A DNA stretch of 64,000 bases from Acidiluteibacter sp963716125 (GTDB lineage: Bacteria > Bacteroidota > Bacteroidia > Flavobacteriales_E > Vicingaceae), in NCBI GenBank assembly GCA_963716125.1, contig OY970294.1, positions 496,001-560,000 of the forward strand, written 5' to 3'. Shown one piece after another: positions 1 through 8,477 of the stretch (position 1 is the stretch's first letter; every line of letters starts with the position of its first letter). Position numbers and translations under genes: made by a program. The notes beneath the pieces were generated by a model. That model was not told the origin of the DNA. It did not search any database and saw nothing but the letters and a program-made list of their open reading frames with translations.

Positions 1-153
1 AGAGCGCAACGCTAATTCTTTCTCACGATAGATAGAGGGTAATTTTATATTTAAATCTAAGCCTTTGCTATTTAGAGATTTAATCTGAACGGTAATTTTT
101 AAGCCATTTAAATCATTGGTAGCTTTACCATATCCAGTCATTGATGCAATCAT
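1..153 (-). CDS. YicC-family endoribonuclease, N-terminal part, cut by window edge
   Basis: Reading the minus strand from the ATG at 153-151 gives a protein starting MIASMTGYGKA and continuing with SLNSKGLDLNIKLP and YREKELALR. This is the conserved N-terminus of the YicC/YloC family, whose members are endoribonucleases that act in RNA turnover. About 51 residues are present and the rest lies outside the window. The second methionine (MTGYGKA) is an alternative start, but family members usually keep the MI-SMTGYG form. It is transcribed away from the lipoprotein gene that follows. Confidence 0.85.
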   Translation of the reverse strand, partial: MIASMTGYGKATNDLNGLKITVQIKSLNSKGLDLNIKLPSIYREKELALRS

Positions 154-340
154 AGTTATAAAAATTAAGGTGTCAAAGGTAACATTTATCTAATTGAAGT
201 TCTAATCTAAGTTGAATCAATAAAGTAAAATAGGTGTAGAGAATATGGAAATCTGTAGAATTTGATGCACAATGTTGATTTGCAGATGGTTTTATTCTGT
301 TAAAAAAAATAAAAGTAGTAGATTAATCCTATAAAAAGGG

Positions 341-348
341 TAACTTTG
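341..348 (+). promoter_or_regulatory. Bacteroidota -7 promoter box (TAACTTTG)
   Basis: TAACTTTG matches the TAnnTTTG -7 consensus of the Bacteroidota primary sigma factor. It lies 37 bases before the ATG of the lipoprotein gene at 385. I see no clear TTTG -33 element at the usual distance. Confidence 0.6.
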
Positions 349-384
349 CGCTTCAAACTTATTTTAAACTAATAATTTAACATT

Positions 385-1305
385 ATGAAAAAACAATTTA
401 GAAAAATTTTACCATTTGCTTTTGGTATAGCTATGGTATTTACTGCTTGTACGAAAGAGGGTGATGTAACTACTCCTGCAGGAACACCTACACCAGATGT
501 AACAGTTACCATCGGTGGTGAAAAAAATATGGAAACATATTCTGTTAAACAAGGTAACGGTGTTACTATTGATTTAGCTGCATTGAGCGCTTCAGGCGGT
601 GGTGCTAAATTGAATACTATTAGCATTGATCAAAATGGGCCTAATGCTTTAGCAGGAGGAACCTCATTTCCTTTTGTTTCTGCAGAAAATAATACATATG
701 ATTTCTCAACAAATGCTGAACTTAATATAAAAAATGCTGAAAATGAGAGTTTAAGTCTTACAGGTACTTTTACTACTATTACTTCTACTTTAGGAACTAC
801 TACCTATAAAGTTAAAGTTACTGATAGAGATGGCGTTAGCTTTACAAGAACTTTTAAGATTGAAGTTTACACTACTTTTGCTTCCACCAAAACTGGACAA
901 ATTTATCATATTTCAGGTTCTGAATTAGGTAGTTATGATTTAACTAATGATGCAGGAGTTAGTTCAACAAATGCTGGTAATGCTGATATCTCTAATACTG
1001 ATGCTGCAGGTTCTGCTTTTACAGGAAGCTTTAAAGTAGGAAATCTTAATTTGTTGACGAATATCGTTAAAGTTCCTGTTGATGGATACGATTATGATAG
1101 AGCTTCAAAGCAAGAAGCTGCTGATGTTTATGCAGCTGGTACTCCTATTAGAAGTATTACAAGTCCTAAGAAAGATGATTTATACATCTTTAACTTAGCT
1201 AATGGTGATCTTGCAGTTGTGAAAATTACAAGTGTAGTTCCGGGTGACAATACGTGTAATTGTAATAACAAAGGAATAATGGAATTTGAGTACATAAAAG
1301 ATTAA
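385..1305 (+). CDS. Secreted lipoprotein of unknown function
   Basis: A 306-residue protein with a lipoprotein signal peptide: basic MKKQFRK, a hydrophobic stretch and the lipobox FTAC with the lipidated Cys at about residue 22. The rest is rich in Thr, Ser, Gly and Asn, and residues of about 120-160 (YKVKVTDRDGVSFTRTFKIE) look like a beta-sandwich domain of Ig/cadherin type. A second Asn/Gly-rich half ends in a small Cys pair (TCNCNN). The expected location is the periplasm or outer membrane surface. It is monocistronic, between a promoter box at 341 and a hairpin terminator at 1335. I do not recognise a named family. Confidence 0.75.
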   Translation: MKKQFRKILPFAFGIAMVFTACTKEGDVTTPAGTPTPDVTVTIGGEKNMETYSVKQGNGVTIDLAALSASGGGAKLNTISIDQNGPNALAGGTSFPFVSAENNTYDFSTNAELNIKNAENESLSLTGTFTTITSTLGTTTYKVKVTDRDGVSFTRTFKIEVYTTFASTKTGQIYHISGSELGSYDLTNDAGVSSTNAGNADISNTDAAGSAFTGSFKVGNLNLLTNIVKVPVDGYDYDRASKQEAADVYAAGTPIRSITSPKKDDLYIFNLANGDLAVVKITSVVPGDNTCNCNNKGIMEFEYIKD

Positions 1306-1334
1306 TATTTTAGTATAAAATATTGAATTGATAA

Positions 1335-1366
1335 GAGCCAAGTAGATTATTCTACTTGGCTTTTTT
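1335..1366. terminator. Bidirectional intrinsic terminator
   Basis: A perfect 10-bp stem GCCAAGTAGA / TCTACTTGGC with a TTAT loop is followed by six T, and preceded by AA-rich sequence that would serve the other strand. It lies between the convergent genes ending at 1305 and 1372. Confidence 0.9.
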
Positions 1367-1371
1367 ATGCT

Positions 1372-2277
1372 TTATATTTTAGTTGTAGATGGTGTCTTCT
1401 TAGGCTTTCTGCTTACTAAAAATACACCTGTAAAAATAAGCAAAGCAGCCACAATTTTTAGTAAGTTCAATTGATCTTGGCCGATTATCAGTGCTACTAT
1501 AGTTGCTACCACAGGTTGAGAATATATATAAATGCTCACCACTGATGGATTTACTATCTTAAGTGCATAAATATTAAATAAATAGGCTAAAAAGGTAGTG
1601 AAGATAATTACAAAGAGAAAAACTAGCCAAGTGGTACTTTCAAAAGTTTGCCAACTGATCCCATTAAATTGATTGAACCCAAAAGGAAAAACAAATATAA
1701 AACCAAAAAGAAAGACCCATTTAATGACTGTAATGGGTTTGTATTTATTCATTAATGGTTTCACTAAAACCAAATAGATAGCATAAGAAGTGGCATTTAT
1801 AAAAATAAATAAATCCCCTATAATCGTACTTTCGCTAATCATTAATTCTCGATTAAATAAAATCAAGCCTGCTGCACCCACCAAGCCTAAAAATATTCCT
1901 CCTATTTTAATGGCACTAATGCGCTCTTTTAAAATTATGGCTGACATAATTAAAACTAAAATGGGGTTACAAGTCATTATAATTGCTGCATTGATAGGTG
2001 TTGTGATATTTAAGCCGTAGAAAAAGCTCAATTGATTGCCTGCTACACCAAAAGCACCACAAATTAACAATCGGAGATAGTCTTTTCGTTCTATTTTCTC
2101 TGATTTTACAAAAAGATGCAGCGCCCAAAATAGTAGCAATGCTCCTAATGCCCTGCAAAATATAAATCCAAAAGGCTCTATATAGGATGGCATTATTAAT
2201 TTGGCTACTGAATAATTTACTCCATAAATCAGATTGGCACCTAAAAGTGCCAAATGTGCCGTAACTATATTTTTCAA
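1372..2277 (-). CDS. EamA/DMT-superfamily permease
   Basis: A 301-residue integral membrane protein with about ten hydrophobic segments arranged as two EamA repeats. The N-terminal part reads GANLIYGVNYSVAKLIMP, and each half ends in the short helix pair typical of drug/metabolite transporters (for example NAAIIMTCNPILVLIMSA). The substrate cannot be told from sequence; family members export amino acids, nucleosides or metabolites across the inner membrane. The C-terminus is basic (SRKPKKTPSTTK). Its ATG overlaps the stop of the upstream ArsC-like gene by 4 bases, so the two are co-transcribed and translationally coupled. Confidence 0.85.
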   Translation of the reverse strand: MKNIVTAHLALLGANLIYGVNYSVAKLIMPSYIEPFGFIFCRALGALLLFWALHLFVKSEKIERKDYLRLLICGAFGVAGNQLSFFYGLNITTPINAAIIMTCNPILVLIMSAIILKERISAIKIGGIFLGLVGAAGLILFNRELMISESTIIGDLFIFINATSYAIYLVLVKPLMNKYKPITVIKWVFLFGFIFVFPFGFNQFNGISWQTFESTTWLVFLFVIIFTTFLAYLFNIYALKIVNPSVVSIYIYSQPVVATIVALIIGQDQLNLLKIVAALLIFTGVFLVSRKPKKTPSTTKI

Positions 2278-2630
2278 GATGGGTTAATGGTTGAAATGGC
2301 TTTTTCTATCGTCGCTTTTTGATTGCCAATGAATATTTCTTTATCAAATACAATCACCGGTCGCTTTAAGAAAGTATATTCTTCTAAAATTAACTTTTTA
2401 TAATCTTCTTCAGTTAGTTTTTTGTTTTTCAAGTCCATAGATTGATATAACCGTGCTTTTCTACTGAACAAGGCTTCGTAAGAACCACTCAATTTTTTCA
2501 TTTCTGATAGTTGCTCCGCACTTATTTTATTAGTTTTGATATCTTGTAATTCAAATAGGTCAATTAAAGGCAATTGTTTTATAATTTTAGCACAAGTATT
2601 ACAACTAGATAAATGATAAACTTTTTTCAT
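2274..2630 (-). CDS. ArsC/Spx-family thioredoxin-fold protein
   Basis: A 118-residue protein with the N-terminal motif SSCNTCAKI, the CxxC redox site of the ArsC/Spx/YffB group, and the later segment LKRPVIVFDKEIFIGN, the conserved RP region that forms the ligand pocket in this fold. The length fits the family (110-140). Whether it reduces arsenate, or is a Spx-like or uncharacterised reductase, cannot be decided; no ars genes are near. It is the first gene of a two-gene operon with the EamA permease and is divergent from the gene at 2686. Confidence 0.8.
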   Translation of the reverse strand: MKKVYHLSSCNTCAKIIKQLPLIDLFELQDIKTNKISAEQLSEMKKLSGSYEALFSRKARLYQSMDLKNKKLTEEDYKKLILEEYTFLKRPVIVFDKEIFIGNQKATIEKAISTINPS

Positions 2631-2685
2631 ACTTCTTTAAAATTTAGAAGCGCAAAAATAGATTTTAATTGTAAGGAATAAAATT

Positions 2686-3732
2686 ATGTCCGAAAATCAT
2701 AAAGCCTTAAAATTATTTTCTCCTGCAAGGATAGCAATAGCTATTTTATTAGGTTTGGGGGCGGCTACCTATATGGTTGTTAAAAGTTTTGATGTCAAAG
2801 CTTTTGAAAATGTGAATTGGACTTGGACGTCTACCTTTTGGATTATTGTAGCCATAATAATGATGGCCACTAGAGATTTAGCATATATGTATCGAATCCG
2901 AGTACTTACCGATTATAAAATTAATTGGCGAAATAGCTTTGATACCATTATGTTGTGGGAATTTGCTTCTGCAATAACCCCTTCTGTTGTTGGTGGTTCG
3001 GCTGTGGCCGTTTATATTGTAAATAAAGAAGGAATAAAAATAGGAAGAGCCACAGCAGTAGTCATGATTTCCGCACTTTTGGATGAGTTATTTTATATCA
3101 TTATGGTTCCTATTATTATTTTATTAGTGGGCACTGTATTACTATTTCCTGTAGAAATGGAGAAGACAATTTTTGGAATAACTTTAGGGACAGAAGGCAT
3201 TTTTATAGCAGGATATTTATTTATCCTATTGCTGACATCTATTATCACTTATGCGGTATTTTTTAGGCCAAGAGGTTTTAAATGGATTTTATTGCAAATT
3301 TTTAAATTGCCTTTTTTAAGAAAGTGGAGAAACAGTGCCTCTGAAACAGGCGATGAAATAATAGTTACCTCTAAGGAGCTTAAAGGCAAGCCATTTTCAT
3401 TTTGGTTTAAATCTTTTGGAGCTACTTTAGTAAGTTGGACAGCAAGATTTTGGGTAGTCAACTTTATTATATTGGCTTTTGTTCCTGTAAATGAGCATTT
3501 ATTAATTTATGGCCGGCAATTGGTGATGTGGGTAATTATGTTAATTAGTCCTACACCGGGTGGTGCAGGAATTGCAGAGTTAGCTTTTTCAGGATTTTTA
3601 CGAGATTTTATTCCAATTGGATTGATAGCAGCACTAGCTTTATTATGGCGTTTAATTAGCTATTATCCTTATCTATTTATTGGTGCATTTTTATTGCCTC
3701 GATGGATTAAGAAAACACATGGAAAAGGATAG
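2686..3732 (+). CDS. UPF0104/LPG-synthase-TM family membrane protein
   Basis: A 348-residue polytopic protein with about eight membrane segments. It carries family motifs of the AglD/MprF-type transmembrane domain: the SAITPSVVGGSAVAVY loop in the middle and LISPTPGGAGIAELAF near the C-terminus. Such domains act as lipid flippases or glycosyl-lipid synthases. No soluble aminoacyl-transferase domain is attached, so it is the membrane part alone. It is probably monocistronic, because 80 bases separate it from the next gene. Confidence 0.8.
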   Translation: MSENHKALKLFSPARIAIAILLGLGAATYMVVKSFDVKAFENVNWTWTSTFWIIVAIIMMATRDLAYMYRIRVLTDYKINWRNSFDTIMLWEFASAITPSVVGGSAVAVYIVNKEGIKIGRATAVVMISALLDELFYIIMVPIIILLVGTVLLFPVEMEKTIFGITLGTEGIFIAGYLFILLLTSIITYAVFFRPRGFKWILLQIFKLPFLRKWRNSASETGDEIIVTSKELKGKPFSFWFKSFGATLVSWTARFWVVNFIILAFVPVNEHLLIYGRQLVMWVIMLISPTPGGAGIAELAFSGFLRDFIPIGLIAALALLWRLISYYPYLFIGAFLLPRWIKKTHGKG

Positions 3733-3812
3733 TCGGAAAGAGAAATAGTATAGGTTAATTATATAAAGATTGATTAATTTCGACCATAAGAAAGATTAAA
3801 AAAAATAAAATA

Positions 3813-4973
3813 ATGTCGAAGGGGGAAATGAAATTTGGAACAAAAGCAATTCATGCAGGAGTGGAGCCCGATCCTACTACTGGTGCTATTATGACTCCAA
3901 TTTACCAAACTTCCACCTATTATCAGGCTTCACCAGGAAATCATAAAGGATATGAGTATTCACGTTCTGGGAATCCTACTCGAACTGCTCTTGAAAAGAA
4001 TCTAGCGGCTTTAGAAAACGGAAAATTTGGGTTGTGTTTTTCAAGTGGTGTAGCTGCAATCGATGCGGTGTTAAAAACACTCAAAGCAGGTGATGAAGTA
4101 ATTTCTACTAATGACTTATATGGAGGATCTTATCGAATTTTCACTAAAATATTTGCAAATTTTGGCATTAAGTTCAACTTTGTAGGTATGAATGATATGG
4201 CTGAGGTAGACAAACAGATCACTTCTAAAACTAAAATTCTTTGGGTAGAAACACCAACTAATCCAATGATGAATATTATTGATATTAAAGCTGCTGCAGA
4301 AATTTCAAAAAAGCATCAATTGACTTTGGTGGTCGATAATACATTTGCATCTCCCTATTTACAAAATCCATTGGATTTGGGTGCTGATATTGTTATGCAT
4401 TCCGTTACAAAATATATTGGAGGTCATTCTGATATAATAATGGGAGCTTTGATAACTAAAGATGAAAAGATAGCGGAGCAATTGTATTTTATTCAAAAAA
4501 GTTCAGGAGCTGTTTGTGGGCCTCAAGATTGTTTTTTAGCATTGAGAGGAATCAAAACATTGCATTTGCGAATGCAAAGACATTGTGAAAACGGAGAAAA
4601 AATAGCACATCACCTTAGAAATCATAATAAAGTAGATAAAGTTTACTGGCCTGGATTTGAAGATCACCCTAATCATAACATAGCCAAAGCACAAATGCGT
4701 GCTTATGGTGGTATGCTTTCATTTACAATAAAAGGAAACAAAAAAAAGGATGCTTTTCAGTTTTTGTCTAGTTGCAAAGTAATGACTCTGGCAGAATCAC
4801 TTGGAGGAGTAGAGTCACTTTTGTGTCATCCTGCCACTATGACTCATGCTGCTATTCCTCAATCAGAAAGAGAAAAATTAGGAATTTTAGACTCATTAAT
4901 ACGAATGAGTGTAGGAGTAGAAGATGTGGAGGATTTAATAGATGATATTGATAATGCTCTTAAATTAATTTAA
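3813..4973 (+). CDS. Cystathionine gamma-synthase / gamma-lyase family PLP enzyme
   Basis: A 386-residue fold-type I PLP enzyme of the Cys/Met metabolism family. Visible motifs are TPIYQTSTYYQ near the N-terminus, YEYSRSGNPTR, and the PLP-lysine region SVTKYIGGHSD at about residue 197. The length equals that of MetB/MccB. Family members make cystathionine from O-acyl-homoserine or cleave cystathionine; sequence alone does not separate these. A TAATTTCG -7-like box lies in the 80-base leader. It is followed after 11 bases by the TrkA-like gene, so the two may share a transcript. Confidence 0.9.
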   Translation: MSKGEMKFGTKAIHAGVEPDPTTGAIMTPIYQTSTYYQASPGNHKGYEYSRSGNPTRTALEKNLAALENGKFGLCFSSGVAAIDAVLKTLKAGDEVISTNDLYGGSYRIFTKIFANFGIKFNFVGMNDMAEVDKQITSKTKILWVETPTNPMMNIIDIKAAAEISKKHQLTLVVDNTFASPYLQNPLDLGADIVMHSVTKYIGGHSDIIMGALITKDEKIAEQLYFIQKSSGAVCGPQDCFLALRGIKTLHLRMQRHCENGEKIAHHLRNHNKVDKVYWPGFEDHPNHNIAKAQMRAYGGMLSFTIKGNKKKDAFQFLSSCKVMTLAESLGGVESLLCHPATMTHAAIPQSEREKLGILDSLIRMSVGVEDVEDLIDDIDNALKLI

Positions 4974-4984
4974 TTATTTAATCG

Positions 4985-5683
4985 ATGAAAAATAATCGTT
5001 TTGCTGTAATTGGTCTAGGTCAATTTGGAAATGTAATTGCTAGAAAATTATCTAAAAGAGGCGCAGAAGTAATTGCGATAGATAATAGTGAAAGTAATAT
5101 TGAAGATATTGCCGATGACGTAGCCCTTGCTATTTGCATGGATGCTACCGATAAAAAAGCATTGATGGCTCAAAATATTCAAGATGTGGATGCGGTAATA
5201 ATTTGTATTGGTGAAGATTTTGAAGCCTTATTATTATGTACCGTTTATTGTCAAGAATTAAAAGTAAAGCGATTAATATCGAGAGCTAACGGAACGCAAC
5301 AAAGAAGAATTCTGGAGAAAATGGGAGTGGACGAAATTCTTTCTCCAGAAGATGAAGTAGGTAAAGTTGTAACAGAAAGATTGATGAATCCTTCAGTAGT
5401 TTCTGTTTTGCAATTGCCTGATGATTATGAAATTGCAGAAATAAAAGCGCCAAAAGGTGTTTTAAATCGCTCATTGCAAGACATTGACTTACGAAATAAA
5501 TACAAATTAAATCTCGTAACTATTAAACGAGAATATGAGGTCAAATCGGAAGACGGAGAAAATGTGTTTGATCAACATATTATTGGAGTGCCTACTCCTG
5601 AATCGGTAATTTATGAAACGGATACAATCGTAGTTTTTGGAACCACCAAAGAAATTGAAAGATTTATAGACATCAATCAATAA
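4985..5683 (+). CDS. TrkA/KtrA-type potassium channel regulatory subunit
   Basis: A 232-residue cytoplasmic RCK protein. The N-terminal Rossmann domain begins FAVIGLGQFGNVIARKL and has the acidic end of beta-2 (VIAIDNSE), which binds a nucleotide. A C-terminal TrkA_C domain runs from about residue 140. With one RCK_N-RCK_C unit it matches KtrA/KtrC rather than the doubled TrkA. It would gate a KtrB/TrkH-type K+ channel, and no channel gene is in the window. The stop is one base before the ATG of the SDR gene, so they are coupled. Confidence 0.85.
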   Translation: MKNNRFAVIGLGQFGNVIARKLSKRGAEVIAIDNSESNIEDIADDVALAICMDATDKKALMAQNIQDVDAVIICIGEDFEALLLCTVYCQELKVKRLISRANGTQQRRILEKMGVDEILSPEDEVGKVVTERLMNPSVVSVLQLPDDYEIAEIKAPKGVLNRSLQDIDLRNKYKLNLVTIKREYEVKSEDGENVFDQHIIGVPTPESVIYETDTIVVFGTTKEIERFIDINQ

Positions 5684-5684
5684 T

Positions 5685-6401
5685 ATGAGATACATATTTA
5701 TAACAGGAAGCAGCAAGGGCTTAGGCAAATCTCTTGCTGAACTTTTTTTAAAGCAAGCCAACACAAAAGTGATTGGTTTTTCAAGAAATCAAAGTATTAC
5801 GGCAACTAATTATGAGCATTATGCTATTGATATGAGTAATGAAAACCAATTAGATGAATTAGAGTTAATAAATATAAATAATGCGGATGAGTTAATTCTA
5901 ATCAACAATGCTGGTCAATTGGATCCTGTAAAAAAGATTGGTAATTTTTCTGTAGTGGACATACATCGTCATTTAAAATTGAATGTGATGGGTCCAATGA
6001 TTTTTACCAATAAATTCATTGAAAAATATCAAAATATTAATTGTAAGAAATTGATACTTAATATAAGTAGTGGTGCAGGAAAAAATCCTATTGAAGGTTG
6101 GGGTGCATATTGCAGTGGTAAAGCTGCGATAGATATGTTTTCAAAAGTTACAGAATTGGAGCAAAATGACTGTAAATTTCCCATAAAGTCCATATCCTTA
6201 TCTCCAGGAATTATTGATACGGATATGCAAGAAAAAATTAGAGAAAGCTCACAATCAGACTTTAAGGATGTAGAGCGATTTAGAGACTACCATAAAAATG
6301 GAAAATTGCAATCTAGTATTCAAACTGCGGAGAAAATTATTAGTAATTTAGTGTCTTTTTATACCACCAAAGAGGTGTTATTTTCTATTAGAAATTTATG
6401 A
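5685..6401 (+). CDS. Short-chain dehydrogenase/reductase (YueD/benzil-reductase-like)
   Basis: A 238-residue classical SDR with cofactor motif TGSSKGLG at residues 7-14, NNAG at about residue 75, a catalytic Ser in NISSGAGKN and Tyr-Lys in YCSGKAA. The GFSR end of the second beta strand suggests NADP(H). The overall form resembles the YueD/sepiapterin-reductase-like branch, but the substrate is unknown. It follows the TrkA gene by one base and its last four bases overlap the start of the protease at 6398. Confidence 0.8.
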   Translation: MRYIFITGSSKGLGKSLAELFLKQANTKVIGFSRNQSITATNYEHYAIDMSNENQLDELELININNADELILINNAGQLDPVKKIGNFSVVDIHRHLKLNVMGPMIFTNKFIEKYQNINCKKLILNISSGAGKNPIEGWGAYCSGKAAIDMFSKVTELEQNDCKFPIKSISLSPGIIDTDMQEKIRESSQSDFKDVERFRDYHKNGKLQSSIQTAEKIISNLVSFYTTKEVLFSIRNL

Positions 6402-8464
6402 AAATGTACAAAACAATATTTTTATTTGGAAGCTTTTTACTTTTTGGATTTAATTCCTTTTCACAGGAAGTAGATCCTTGTTCTACAGATTTAATGGACA
6501 GTATATACAAAGCGAATCATCCGGAAGAACGATGGATGATTGAGCAGGCAAAAAATAGCTTAGATCAAAAAAGCAAAGCAATGGAGAATGCTCCAAGCTC
6601 TGAATCAGCAGCAGAGTATACTATTCCTGTTGTTTTTCATGTATTGCATCAAAATGGATCTGAAAACATATCTAATGAGCAAGTATATAATGCAATAGAT
6701 GTAATAAATGAAGATTTTAGAAAATTAAATTCAGACACGACTGGTATCGTAAATGCTTTTAGAGGAATAGCAGTAGATACTAAAATTCAATTTGCTTTAG
6801 CTCAAAAAGATCCCAATGGAAATTGTACCAATGGAGTAGATCGAATTTTTACGAATGAAACTAATTTAGGTACTAATGCTTCTAAATTAAATCAATGGCC
6901 AAGAAATAAATACTTAAATATTTGGGTGGTTAAAAAAATTAGTAGTGGAGCAGCTGGTTATGCCTATTATCCTTCAAGTACCGTTTTTAATTCTTCAATT
7001 GATGGCATCGTTATTTTAAATGGTTATGTAGGAAGAATAGGTACAAGTAGTGGTCGAACGGCTCGCTCATTAACACATGAAATAGGCCACTGGTTAAATT
7101 TAGCTCATCCATGGGGAAGCACTAACGATCCTGGTGTTGCTAGCAACTGTAATACGGATGATGGCGTAAGTGATACACCCAATACTTTAGGCTGGAGATC
7201 GTGTTCCTTAAGTGGAACCACTTGTGGCTCATTAGATAATGTTCAAAATTATATGGAATATAGCTACTGTTCTAATATGTTTACCGCTGGTCAAACAATT
7301 CGTATGAAAACGACATTAACTAGTAGTATAGCAGGTAGAAATAATTTATGGTCAGCTTCTAATCTTATTGCAACTGGCGTAAATGCACCGAAAGTTTTAT
7401 GTGCTGCAGACTTTAAAGGTGATCAATTGATGATTTGTGAAGGGGATACGGTTATTTTCTCGGATCTTTCTTTTAGTAATGTAAGTAGCCGATTATGGAA
7501 TTTTGGAAATTCTTGGCCTCCATCAGGTACCCAATCGCAGCAGTTGGTAGTTTATCCTTATGAAGGGATTTATAATGTGAATTTAAATGTTTCAGATGGA
7601 AACATTAATCTGACAGAAACTAAAATGAATTACATTACTGTACTTTCTAATTTAGCAGATTATTTAGCAGATAATTTCTCAGAATCATTTGAAAATCAAC
7701 AATTTTTTGACACTTCGTATATTCAACAGAAAGATTTTTATGGAAATGGATTTACCATTACTCCCGATGCTGCCATTCAAGGAAGTAAGAGTATTCATTT
7801 CAACAATTTTGTCAATAATAATGGTAATCAAAAGGCAGCTTTTATAACTCCTGCTTTTGATTTTTCACAAATGACTAATCCTAAATTAAAATTTTCCTAT
7901 GCTTATGCTAAAAGGAATACAAATGGTGTTAATAATGATGAGTTTAATATTTATTCATCAGATGATTGTGGGAAAACTTGGACATTAAAATTTGGGCTAA
8001 CGGGTGGTACAATGGCTACAGCTAGTCCAACCTTTATGAGTTTTGTTCCATCTTCAAATAGCGAATGGCAAACTTTCAACATCCCATTGGGAAGTGTGAG
8101 TTCAAGCAATGTTCGTTTTAAATTTGAATTTAAAGGAAATGATGGTAATAATTTTTATATAGACGATATTAATATAAGTGGTTTGCCTGTTTCAATAGCA
8201 GAAAATATATTAAATGATAATAATGTTAATTTATTTCCCAATCCGACTAAAAATGGAAATGTTATAATTCAATTTAATAAACAAATTAAATCTGAATCAA
8301 TAAGCGTAAACGTATATGGAATGAAAGGTGAAATTATTCATTCAGTACAATCAAACAATAATCAAACAATTGTAGTTCCTTCAGCTAATTTTAGAAAAGG
8401 GATTTATTTAGTTAAAATAATTATGGACGGTGAACAATTAACAAAAAAATTAATTGTTCAATAA
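6398..8464 (+). CDS. Secreted M43 (pappalysin-type) zinc metalloprotease with T9SS sorting domain
   Basis: A 688-residue protein with a signal peptide (LFGFNSFSQE cleavage region). Zinc motif HEIGHWLNLAHPWG lies at about residues 227-240, followed by a Cys/Asp-rich segment and a Met-turn region NYMEYSYC, the pattern of M43 cytophagalysin/ulilysin peptidases. A PKD-like domain follows at about residues 345-415, then a jelly-roll-like region and a C-terminal type IX secretion domain (VNLFPNPTKNGN ... KKLIVQ). It should be exported through the outer membrane and anchored or released. A homologous protease follows 13 bases downstream. Confidence 0.9.
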   Translation: MKMYKTIFLFGSFLLFGFNSFSQEVDPCSTDLMDSIYKANHPEERWMIEQAKNSLDQKSKAMENAPSSESAAEYTIPVVFHVLHQNGSENISNEQVYNAIDVINEDFRKLNSDTTGIVNAFRGIAVDTKIQFALAQKDPNGNCTNGVDRIFTNETNLGTNASKLNQWPRNKYLNIWVVKKISSGAAGYAYYPSSTVFNSSIDGIVILNGYVGRIGTSSGRTARSLTHEIGHWLNLAHPWGSTNDPGVASNCNTDDGVSDTPNTLGWRSCSLSGTTCGSLDNVQNYMEYSYCSNMFTAGQTIRMKTTLTSSIAGRNNLWSASNLIATGVNAPKVLCAADFKGDQLMICEGDTVIFSDLSFSNVSSRLWNFGNSWPPSGTQSQQLVVYPYEGIYNVNLNVSDGNINLTETKMNYITVLSNLADYLADNFSESFENQQFFDTSYIQQKDFYGNGFTITPDAAIQGSKSIHFNNFVNNNGNQKAAFITPAFDFSQMTNPKLKFSYAYAKRNTNGVNNDEFNIYSSDDCGKTWTLKFGLTGGTMATASPTFMSFVPSSNSEWQTFNIPLGSVSSSNVRFKFEFKGNDGNNFYIDDINISGLPVSIAENILNDNNVNLFPNPTKNGNVIIQFNKQIKSESISVNVYGMKGEIIHSVQSNNNQTIVVPSANFRKGIYLVKIIMDGEQLTKKLIVQ

Positions 8465-8477
8465 AACAAAACAAGAA

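Noticed and set aside
8454..8477. Upstream start for the second M43 protease
   Set aside because: The extra eight residues overlap the previous gene and would spoil the signal peptide; the ATG at 8478 fits better.
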